NCBI GenBank assembly: GCA_965276765.1
Contig: OZ255627.1
Coordinates: forward strand, 4,712,001 to 4,776,000
From: G965276765 sp965276765
GTDB taxonomy: Bacteria > Actinomycetota > Acidimicrobiia > Acidimicrobiales > Palsa-688
DNA length: 64,000 nucleotides
Direction of reading: 5' to 3'
The notes below the pieces were generated by a model. The model worked only from the letters and a program-made list of their open reading frames with translations, did no database searches and was not told the DNA's origin. Below, piece after piece: positions 15,648 through 23,087 of the stretch. Positions within the stretch are counted from its first letter, which is position 1. Every line of letters begins with the position of its first letter. The translations under genes and the position numbers were made by a program.

Positions 15648-16793
15648 GTGTTCGAGAGGTTCACCCACCGAGCCCGGCGAGTCCTTGTGTTGGCTCAAGA
15701 TGAAGCGCTCGGTCACGGCTTCATCGGCACCGAGCACATCCTGCTCGGGTTGATCCGCGAAGGTGACGGGGTGGCGGCCAAGGCGCTCGAAGCGCTGGAG
15801 ATCCGCTTGGACGGGGTGCGCGGCGAAGTGGAGAAGATCGTGGGGCGCTCGGGCCGGGCATCTCCTGGGCCCCCGCCATACACGCCCCGGGCGAAGAAGG
15901 TGTTGGAGCTGTCGTTGCGCGAAGCACTCCAGCTCGGCCACAACTACATCGGCACAGAGCACTTGCTCCTCGGGTTGATCCGGGAGGGTGAGGGCGTCGC
16001 CGCTCGGGTACTCAAAACGTTGGGCGCAGACCTGCCCCAGGTTCGCCAGCAGGTGATCGCCTTGTTGCCCGGGCAGCCGTCACCGGAGGGAGCCGAGCCA
16101 GTGGGGGCGGGCTTCGAGGTGGGCCGGGATGGCCCACGGTGCCCGACGTGTGGGTCCCCTCTCGGCGGCCACGTCGGCTACCGGTCGCTTGCCGCGGTCC
16201 CCGTCGAGCAGTCCGAGACATCCAAGGCGATCGACGTCGTGTTCGTCTACTGCTTGCGCTGCGGGGTGATGCTCGCCCCCACCTCGGCCGGGGACATCGG
16301 GCGCGGCCCCGAGGACGGGTCCGGGGTTGCCGCGTTCGCCCGGGTCGAGGCGACCGCGGCCACATGCCAGCCGGAACGGGTGATCGCCGAAGGCGACACC
16401 GACAACGGAGTGCGCTGGACACTCAGCGCCGGTGGTGACGACGCAAGCTACGCGACGATGCTTCGCACCGAGGATTCTGGGGGAGTCATCGACAGCGGCG
16501 GCATGGGCGGCCCGAAGCTGCGGGGTTCGGAGCTGTTGAACGTCTACACCGGTGTCAACCCCGATCGAGGTCCGCGAAGCATCGTCGTGCGCTGCGACCC
16601 CTCGATTGAGCACCTCAGCGTGTTCTACGATGACGGGACCGAAGCGGAGATGGTCGCCTGCGGCGAGGTCGACGGGCTGCGCTTCGGGGTTCTGCTCGTC
16701 GCTCCCGAGGTTCGGCTTCGAGAGGTCGTCGGAACTGGCCACGACCGACAGATCATCGCCCGTTACGCCTGGCCCGGGCGCCAACAGGAGTAG
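15648..16793 (+). CDS. Double Clp-N domain protein with a zinc ribbon and unknown C-terminal domain, no ATPase
   Basis: A 381-residue protein with GTG start. Residues 1-145 contain two Clp repeat units of the ClpC/ClpA N-domain type: FTHRARRVLVLAQDEA with GFIGTEHILLGLIREGDG, then YTPRAKKVLELSLREA with NYIGTEHLLLGLIREGEG. Residues about 168-215 have two CxxCG knuckles (CPTCGSPLG and CLRCGVML), a probable zinc ribbon. The last 150 residues are an unassigned beta-rich domain. There is no AAA+ module, so it is not a chaperone by itself; it may act as an adaptor or decoy for ClpC substrates or adaptors. It lies between att fragments. Confidence 0.78.
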   Translation: MFERFTHRARRVLVLAQDEALGHGFIGTEHILLGLIREGDGVAAKALEALEIRLDGVRGEVEKIVGRSGRASPGPPPYTPRAKKVLELSLREALQLGHNYIGTEHLLLGLIREGEGVAARVLKTLGADLPQVRQQVIALLPGQPSPEGAEPVGAGFEVGRDGPRCPTCGSPLGGHVGYRSLAAVPVEQSETSKAIDVVFVYCLRCGVMLAPTSAGDIGRGPEDGSGVAAFARVEATAATCQPERVIAEGDTDNGVRWTLSAGGDDASYATMLRTEDSGGVIDSGGMGGPKLRGSELLNVYTGVNPDRGPRSIVVRCDPSIEHLSVFYDDGTEAEMVACGEVDGLRFGVLLVAPEVRLREVVGTGHDRQIIARYAWPGRQQE

Positions 16794-17023
16794 GCGGTGA
16801 GAGGCATCGACGCCGCGACGATCCGCAATTGGCGACGTGTCGACGGGCCCTACCGCCCTAGCCGTACGAGGATCCTTGCGGGACAGCGCTGGGCGGCGAG
16901 CACGCGGCGACGCAGATAACCGCTAGCTCCCAGTGTCGGCAACGTGCTCGGCGAGCATGTGAGCATCGCGCTGCCACGCGCCATCGACAACTTTCCGCCG
17001 ACCCTTCAAGAGGTATCTGACCG

Positions 17024-17515
17024 ATGGCGACTATCTCCCGGGCCCATCGCCGTCGAATGTCCACTTCGACGCTGCGGGGAGCTCAATTCGTCGCGTGCCT
17101 GCTGCTGCTCGCCCAATACCTGCTCGGCATGGTCGTCAACCTGTTCGTGACCATCCCAGCCCACCACCCCGGCGCCAACGCCGGCAACTACTTCGCCGGA
17201 GCCGCCAGCGGCATCGCCTGGGCCATCCCCGACGGGCCGGCCTGGCTTGCCGTCCACGTCGCCTTCGGCCTCTCCCTCGTCGTCGCCTCGCTCATAGTCG
17301 CCGCAACCAGCTCCGGCAACGGGCGAGGCGTCGCCATCACCTCCGGGCTCGGATCACTCGCCATCATCGGCGCCGCCTTCAACGGAGCCAGCTTCCTCGC
17401 CTACACCCAGAACTTCAGCTCCATGATCATGGCTGGCCTGTGGGCCCTGGCCCTCGGCTGCTACGCAACCGGGCTGCTCTTCTCGACCAGGGCTGTCCGC
17501 CACCACCGGCATTGA
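17024..17515 (+). CDS. Four-helix integral membrane protein, hypothetical
   Basis: A 163-residue protein with four predicted membrane helices at about residues 18-42, 72-95, 103-125 and 133-153 and a basic N-terminus. GMVVNLFVTIPAHHPGANA lies in the first extracytoplasmic loop and carries a His pair. I do not recognise a named family. The second ATG (14 residues before FVACLLLLAQ) is an alternative start. It sits alone on the plus strand inside the decayed zone. Confidence 0.65.
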   Translation: MATISRAHRRRMSTSTLRGAQFVACLLLLAQYLLGMVVNLFVTIPAHHPGANAGNYFAGAASGIAWAIPDGPAWLAVHVAFGLSLVVASLIVAATSSGNGRGVAITSGLGSLAIIGAAFNGASFLAYTQNFSSMIMAGLWALALGCYATGLLFSTRAVRHHRH

Positions 17516-17705
17516 ACTTCCCTCCCTGAGGCTGGGTACGTCGTCAGTTGAGGATCGGCTATCGGGCGGCATTGCGGGCGCTCACGATCTACTTCGTGGG
17601 ACGCATCCCAACACCATGACCGCCGCGATCACTTACGCAGAACGTCTGACGCGCCCGGCCGAAACCAAGGTGCGGACTGCCGGCGCGGTGGTGTGTGATC
17701 GGGGT

Positions 17706-18590
17706 ATGGCGATTGTGTTGGGCAAGCCGGGAGTCGACGGGCTGAGCGAGGCTGTGGGCGTGCTGCGGGAGTGGCAGTACGACGGGGCGCCGATGCAACT
17801 GCATCCGGGGGACCTGGGCTGGTTCTGGCGGTTCGGTGCAGAGGCGACCGCCGCGGCGGTCCGGACCTGGAGCCGGGACGGACAGACTCTCGCCGTCGGG
17901 CTGCTGGACGGTCCCAAGCTGTTGCGGCTGACGATCGCGCCAGACGCTGAGCGGGACGAGGAGCTGGCGCAACAGCTGGTTGCGGACGTGACCGAGCCGG
18001 AGCGCGGCGTACTGATAGAGGGGAAGGTGTCCGTCGAAGCGCCAATGGGCGCACTGGTCCAAGATCTGCTGTTCGAGGAAGGCTGGAACGCCGACGAGCC
18101 GTGGACGCCGCTGCGCCGTGACCTCACGGAGCCGGCGAAGGACCCAGGCATGCGGATCGAGGTGATCGGGCCGGAGCAGGCGCCCGTGCGGACCGCCGTA
18201 CAGCGGGCATCGTTCGACAGGTCCACGTTCACAGACGAGCGCTGGCACGCGATGGCGGCCGGATTGCCGTACGCCGACGCACGGTGTCTGGTCGCGTACG
18301 ACGACCAGGGCAACGCGGTGGCGGCGGTGACGGTGTGGTCGGCCGGTCGGGGGAAGCCCGGGTTGCTCGAGCCGATGGGCGTGCACCGGGAACGTCGCGG
18401 TCACGGCTACGGCAAGGCGATCACCGTCGCCGCGGCGGACGCACTCCAGGAGCTGGGCTCGTCGAGCGCGATCGTCTGCACCCAAAGCTCCAATGTCGGC
18501 GCTGTCGCCACCTACAAGTCAGCCGGCTTCCAGCAACTCCCTGAGATCCGGGACCAATACCGGGACGCCCAGCCGCCGCTAGGCAATTGA
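17706..18590 (+). CDS. GNAT-family N-acetyltransferase
   Basis: A GNAT protein of about 294 residues. The acetyl-CoA-binding motif A reads GVHRERRGHGYGKAIT (Arg/Gln-x-x-Gly-x-Gly/Ala), followed by AIVCTQSSNVGAVATYKSAGF, which is the motif B pattern. The N-terminal 130 residues (QLHPGDLGWFWRFG and others) form a second, degenerate GNAT-like lobe. I place the start at ATG 17706 because MAIVLGKPGVDGL begins the recognisable fold; ATG 17616 in the same frame adds 30 nondescript residues. Substrate unknown. Confidence 0.75.
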   Translation: MAIVLGKPGVDGLSEAVGVLREWQYDGAPMQLHPGDLGWFWRFGAEATAAAVRTWSRDGQTLAVGLLDGPKLLRLTIAPDAERDEELAQQLVADVTEPERGVLIEGKVSVEAPMGALVQDLLFEEGWNADEPWTPLRRDLTEPAKDPGMRIEVIGPEQAPVRTAVQRASFDRSTFTDERWHAMAAGLPYADARCLVAYDDQGNAVAAVTVWSAGRGKPGLLEPMGVHRERRGHGYGKAITVAAADALQELGSSSAIVCTQSSNVGAVATYKSAGFQQLPEIRDQYRDAQPPLGN

Positions 18591-18648
18591 GGCCGAGCTC
18601 GTCGCGCAAGACCATCGGTGACCGGGCGGGCGCCTGATGTCGGAGCCC

Positions 18649-19019
18649 TTACCTGACGTCCCGGAGAAACTTGTCGACTTGAGTCGGAGAGGTCAGCTCG
18701 ATCACCCGCAGGCGGGCTCGGTCCTGGTCGAGGGCGGCGTCGAGACGCGGTCGACTGTCGCGCTGATAGTGCCATATCCACTTCAAGAACTTCATGTCGA
18801 GCCGCTCGGGGCATCCGTCTCGTCCATGATGCTGGAGCGTCCGTACTGCAGCCGCCGCCAGTCCTCGGGTGGCGTTTCTACCCAGCCCGGCTTCCAGTGG
18901 TGCTGATCGAGATGGATGACCGGGATGCCGGTTCGTCGGCCGAGGTCGCGGGCGAAGGTCGACTTCCCCGCACCACCCGACCCGACCACGGCAACCCGCT
19001 CCACATCAAAGTCTGCCAT
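18649..19019 (-). pseudogene. P-loop (topology-modulation/adenylate-kinase-like) protein with internal deletion and frameshift
   Basis: From ATG 19019 the frame encodes a good P-loop (VAVVGSGGAGKSTFARDLG) and VIHLDQHHWKPGWVETP, then breaks after about residue 65 and stops. In another frame the C-terminal part of the same family follows: GCPERLDMKFLKWIWHYQRD and a tail ending in VDKFLRDVR with stop TAA (18649-18651). The middle third of the expected protein, with the lid region, is missing. No functional protein is expected. Confidence 0.8.
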
Positions 19020-19070
19020 GAGGGTCTGCCTGGTCGCCGATCCGTAAGCGGCGATGATCGTGCGGTCGAA

Positions 19071-19493
19071 CTACGCGAGCGAGCTGGTCCGGATGGGGTG
19101 CGGTGTTCGGAGCCGGGAACCGCTGAACTCGACGGTAGAGGCGACCACGCGCCGCCAGAACGGCCAGAGCGAAGGAACGATTCGAAGCTCGATTCGGGCC
19201 GCGGCGTGGCTGCCGAGCAGGTCGTCGTGCACGATGTGGAGCTTGATGAGCCCGGTGTACTTCTCGCGGGTGCGGTTCGACAGGTCCGCGCGGCTGGCCA
19301 TCCACCGCTCGGCGTAGTCACGCAGCAGGACGCGCCCGCCGGCGGGATCGATCCACTTCCCGAGGAGCATGTCGGTCTCGACCGTGGCCAGCCACACCCG
19401 GGCGTCGGTCAGCGTGGCGAAGGTGACCGGACCGGCCGGTCGAGGCCGTGGGGCCTGTGGTGGTGTGACCTCGGAGCCGGCATGATCGGGCAC
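19071..19493 (-). pseudogene. N-terminal fragment of a tyrosine integrase
   Basis: The 140-residue frame begins, after a nondescript Pro-rich start, with TFATLTDARVWLATVETDM and RDYAERWMASRADLSNRTRE, which is the arm-binding and SAM-like core-binding N-terminus of actinobacterial phage-type integrases. After about residue 95 it changes to unrelated sequence; the catalytic Arg, His and Tyr are absent. It starts 74 bp left of the att copy at 19567-19611 and reads away from it, so it is the debris of a separate element. Confidence 0.75.
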
Positions 19494-19566
19494 GCATCGG
19501 GCGCGGACTCCTGCGTCGCATCGACGGCCCGCCGACGAGACAGCCTCTGACCTGCGCCTTTACGGA

Positions 19567-19611
19567 GCAGCCCCAACGGGATTCGAACCCGTGCCTCCAC
19601 CTTGAGAGGGT
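19567..19611. repeat. Distal att repeat (45 bp), left end of the tRNA-Glu island
   Basis: Perfect 45-bp copy of 33031-33075, that is, the tRNA-Glu 3' end from just past the discriminator base through the anticodon loop. Flanking bases differ on both sides. No tRNA 5' half follows, so this is a displaced 3' end and not a gene. Confidence 0.92.
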
Positions 19612-20595
19612 CTCGGGGTACCAAAACCGGCGCACGCGCCTGGACGGGGACGGACGATAAGTGCTGGTCAATGCCAATTTCAAGGGAGGTTCTGACAGCG
19701 GCGGACTGCTCCGAAAGTCACGGGACGCGCGATGGACGCGCGATGGCGCAGCCAGCGACCGGGGTCGTTCACAGCCACGCGTGGAAGGTCGGCGGAATCG
19801 GCGGCCGCCGCCGGACGGCCGGTGTGCTCTTGAAAATCACGACGATCGCAGCGCGTTGACCGGCGGAAGTGGGAGGCGGTGCTTTGCGAACGTAGAAAGG
19901 GCGGATACGCGAGGACACATCTGGATGGTTCTAGCTGTTCAGAGCGGGTGCGTGGACTGGGCCGGACCCTCCCGAACGGCTACGCGCGCGCGGTGAACGC
20001 GCGATGGAATCGATCCGTCGCCCAGCCCGGCTGGGCTATTGCCGCGAAGCGTATCGATCGTTCGCAGCCACCGGGGGTGGCCAACGCCGTCCTGTACGGC
20101 CAGCCAGACTCGCCGAAGGTAACTGGTAGCGGGTGAGCACCACGCTGGCGTCGTGTTCACCTCGCCCCGCCACGACTACCGGGGCAGCAACGCGTATCCG
20201 GCCAACCTAGTCACCGCGCTCGGCATGTTGATGGCAGACACTCCCAGCGGTGACTGTATGGCTCCTCCATCTGGATTAACTTCGAGTCGGCCGGTCGCAC
20301 AATGAGGGCGGAGACGAATCGACAGGTCACGGTCTAACCTTGGCCTCGCTCGACGGGCAGCTCCAGAGCGGTCCCTCGGGCACATGCACCCCTCCTTGGA
20401 GGCCGTCACAGCCATCTCGTAGGCTTGGGGAGCGAAGCGGCAGGTTACCGATGGCCGTACCGACGACGACTGAGGTGGGATGAGCTGCTCACGCAGGGGG
20501 CCCGGCACGAGGGCGCGGGCGGGAGGCGCCATCTATGCTCTGCTGTCCACCGCAACCGCGGCACCCCGAAGCCAGCAACGCGTCAACCGACGATC
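19612..20595. other. Island left end: att-arm sequence and spacer without a convincing gene
   Basis: About 1 kb. The first 400 bp carry copies of ACGCGCGATGG also found near the other att site. The rest holds only short frames without domains. One plus-strand stretch near 20160-20280 (RGSNAYPANLVTALGMLMAD) looks protein-like but has neither start nor family. The promoter of the GHKL operon should lie at about 20300-20590; I could not identify its boxes with confidence. Confidence 0.5.
19725..20007. promoter_or_regulatory. Candidate integrase arm-type sites, right of the distal att copy
   Basis: The 11-mer ACGCGCGATGG occurs at 19736-19746 and 19997-20007, with the near copy ACGCGCGATGG at 19725-19735. 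The same tandem pair lies at 32941-32961, left of the other att copy. In the excised circle these would flank the core on both sides, as arm-type integrase or excisionase sites do. Function is inferred from arrangement only. Confidence 0.45.
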
Positions 20596-22101
20596 ATGAG
20601 CCGTGGAGCAGCGGCCCTTGGGCTTGAGGCCGAGGGATCGAAGGTCATCCTCCCCGACGCTGAAGGCGTGTTCGATGCCATCGCGCGCATCGGCTACGAG
20701 TTCGAGCATGCCATCGCTGACCTGGTCGACAACAGCGTCGACGCAGACGCCACGGATGTCCTGATCCGGTTTTTCTACGACCGGCAGTCGGTCTACAGCG
20801 TGGCCGTGATCGACAACGGCAAGGGCATGACTGACGGACGGATCGATCAGGCCATGGCCTTCGGCGCCAGGACCGGGAGGGCGGACGTCGACCTCGGCAA
20901 GTACGGGATGGGCTTGAAGTCAGCATCATTCAGCCAGTGCGACGTGCTGACAGTCCTGTCACGACGGGACGGCGCGGTCGTCGGGCGGCGCTGGACCGCT
21001 GAGAACGCCCGGAAGGATTGGATCTGCGAGACCATCACAGCCTCAGCAGCGCAGGACCACCTCGCTAGCCAAAGCGACCGCGTCGACACGAGCGCGCACG
21101 GAACACTCGTGCAATGGGATCGACTTGATGCCATCAGTCACTCCGTGGAACGGCCATCAACAACCATCGAAACTCGCTTCACCCAGTTAGCCAATCACGT
21201 CGGGCTTGTCTTCCACAGGTTCTTGGAGTCTGGGGCACTACGCATCCGCCTCGACGCCGCGGACCCAGACACCAACACTCGCGGCTTTCCCCAGCAGATC
21301 AAACCACTAAACCCGTTCCCCAACTACCAAGCAATCGCAGGATATCCCCGTACATTCACGTTCGAGCATCCTGGCGCTGGACAACTGTCCTTCGAAGCGC
21401 ACATCTGGAGGCGCAACGCCACGGAGACAGGCTTCCGACTCGGCGGAGGCCGCCTGGCTAAGCGACAGGGCTTCTACGTCTACCGGAACAAGCGCCTCAT
21501 CCAGCCCGGGGGCTGGAATGGCCTCCGCAACGACACTGAGGTACACACGTCGCTGGCCCGCGTACAGCTCGACCTTCCTCCGTCGCTAGATGCGATCTTC
21601 AAACCGACCGTGCAGAAGTCCTCCGTGACGATGCCGCCTGCCTTTCTGAGGTCCCTGCGCGAGGCGACCTCTGAGGACAAAACCTTCAACGACTTCATCG
21701 CCGACGCCGAGCGCACCTACCGCGACATCACCACAACGAAGACTCGCCACGGACTCGTCCCGGCGGCCGGAATGACCAAACAACTTGCCAAGCGCTTCGA
21801 GCGAATCCTCGGAGAGCCAGAAGACGACGAGGACGTCGTGGTATTCGAGTGGCGCCGGCTCCCCGACAACGAGTTCTTTCGGCTGGACCCCGACACCAAC
21901 ACGATCACACTGAACTCGACGTACCGCCAGAGCATCATCTATGGCTCCAAAGGATCATCTGGTGATGCTCCGGTCGTGAAGACCCTTCTCATGCTCCTCT
22001 GCAAAGACGACATGACTCGCGTCAACCGCGTAAAGAAATACGACCAACAGCTCCTCGCCTACAACCGCCTCCTCGTCGAGGCAGCGAAATCGCTATGGTG
22101 A
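20596..22101 (+). CDS. MutL/MORC-like GHKL ATPase of a Z1 defence-type operon
   Basis: A 501-residue protein from ATG 20596 (the frame is open 171 nt upstream but without domain features). The Bergerat ATP-binding fold occupies residues about 25-200: HAIADLVDNSVDADATDV (N-box with Glu/Asp-x-x-x-Asn), VAVIDNGKGM (G1), GKYGMGLKSASFSQ (G2/lid) and SAHGTLVQW. The remainder contains an S5-like domain (FYVYRNKRLIQPGGW) and a helical C-terminus. MORC-like MutL homologues of this kind are known next to Z1 helicases and PD-(D/E)XK proteins in restriction-type operons. Its stop overlaps the next start by 7 nt. ATP-driven clamp closure on DNA is the family role; antiviral function is inferred. Confidence 0.88.
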   Translation: MSRGAAALGLEAEGSKVILPDAEGVFDAIARIGYEFEHAIADLVDNSVDADATDVLIRFFYDRQSVYSVAVIDNGKGMTDGRIDQAMAFGARTGRADVDLGKYGMGLKSASFSQCDVLTVLSRRDGAVVGRRWTAENARKDWICETITASAAQDHLASQSDRVDTSAHGTLVQWDRLDAISHSVERPSTTIETRFTQLANHVGLVFHRFLESGALRIRLDAADPDTNTRGFPQQIKPLNPFPNYQAIAGYPRTFTFEHPGAGQLSFEAHIWRRNATETGFRLGGGRLAKRQGFYVYRNKRLIQPGGWNGLRNDTEVHTSLARVQLDLPPSLDAIFKPTVQKSSVTMPPAFLRSLREATSEDKTFNDFIADAERTYRDITTTKTRHGLVPAAGMTKQLAKRFERILGEPEDDEDVVVFEWRRLPDNEFFRLDPDTNTITLNSTYRQSIIYGSKGSSGDAPVVKTLLMLLCKDDMTRVNRVKKYDQQLLAYNRLLVEAAKSLW

Positions 22102-23087
22102 TCGACAGCCACGGCCGGCCCACATGGGAGGAGTTCGCCCACCATCTGCGGTCGCCAGCACCAGTCCTCGTTCGGCTCCGGGGTCAGCCACCGCTCGGCC
22201 TCTTCGTTGATAACCAGGGTAGGAGAATGGGTCTCAGGGTCGGTCCGACCGGCCTCACCACTGAATCGCTCCCGGACTCGCCCTTCGCCGCCCTGCGCAT
22301 CACGATAGTTCGCCTTGAGGACGGGGATCACCTCGAAGTCGCCACGACAGACACCGACCTCTTTCCATATTTCTTCGCGTTCTGTCTCTCGATCGCCGAC
22401 GGGATCCAACTGGACGGGACCGTGCCCGATGCCGCCTTACGGCGGGCGCTGCGCGACTGGCGAGCGCTGTTCGAACAGCTGGCGATGCTGACTCCAGAAC
22501 GCCAGCTTGGCCTGCTCGGCGAGATGTGGCTGCTCGATCGGTTGCTCGACGTACACGGCGCATTAGCTTTAGACGCCTGGACAGGTCCGAAGGGTCAGGC
22601 GCATGACTTCCGCCTCGGGGACCGCGAGTTCGAGGTCAAGACAACATCGAGCGAGCATCGCAGCCACCTGATCTCAAGTGACAATCAGCTTACCGCTAGC
22701 CCAGGACGCACTCTGTACTTGCTATCGCTTCAGTTTGCAGCGGGAGGACCCAACGCTCGCTCGCTTCGCGGCGTCGTGGAAGCAGTTCGCTCTCGTATGA
22801 GTCTGATGGGCGTTGGATCGAGGTTCGACGAGCTCCTGGAGGCAACCTTCCAGCTCTCGCCATCGACCCTCGGCCACTACACGAAGCGGATGCAGCTGCG
22901 ATCACCGCCGCTGCTCGTGGCAGTGACCGACTCCTTTCCACGCATCACACACGCAGACGTCCTGTCGCTACCCCACCCCGAGATGGTTCGGGTCTCAGAC
23001 CTCCGATACCGCGTCGATGTGGACGGCCTGGGCTGGGAAGACGGCACCGACGACTTCCTTAGCGTGCTTCCGAAGGGATCCCCATGA
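22095..23087 (+). CDS. PD-(D/E)XK nuclease-like protein (DUF4420-type)
   Basis: A 330-residue protein starting at ATG 22095, inside the end of the ATPase gene (GTG 22098 is also possible). Residues about 155-185 give the restriction-endonuclease core: LLGEMWLLDRLL (helix with Glu), AWTGPKGQAHDFRL (Asp) and REFEVKTTSSEHRSH (Glu-x-Lys), that is, E...D...ExK. The N-terminal 130 residues are beta-rich and unassigned. In the known MORC-Z1 operons a protein of this type sits between ATPase and helicase and is the probable DNA-cleaving subunit. The next gene overlaps by 4 nt (ATGA). Confidence 0.85.
   Translation: MVIDSHGRPTWEEFAHHLRSPAPVLVRLRGQPPLGLFVDNQGRRMGLRVGPTGLTTESLPDSPFAALRITIVRLEDGDHLEVATTDTDLFPYFFAFCLSIADGIQLDGTVPDAALRRALRDWRALFEQLAMLTPERQLGLLGEMWLLDRLLDVHGALALDAWTGPKGQAHDFRLGDREFEVKTTSSEHRSHLISSDNQLTASPGRTLYLLSLQFAAGGPNARSLRGVVEAVRSRMSLMGVGSRFDELLEATFQLSPSTLGHYTKRMQLRSPPLLVAVTDSFPRITHADVLSLPHPEMVRVSDLRYRVDVDGLGWEDGTDDFLSVLPKGSP

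Noticed and set aside
19567..19611. Second tRNA-Glu gene
   Set aside because: Only the 3' half of the tRNA is present; the sequence to the right does not complete acceptor or D-arm, so it is an att site.
20425..20595. N-terminal extension of the GHKL ATPase
   Set aside because: 57 codons of Arg-rich sequence without family similarity; ATG 20596 fits the domain start.
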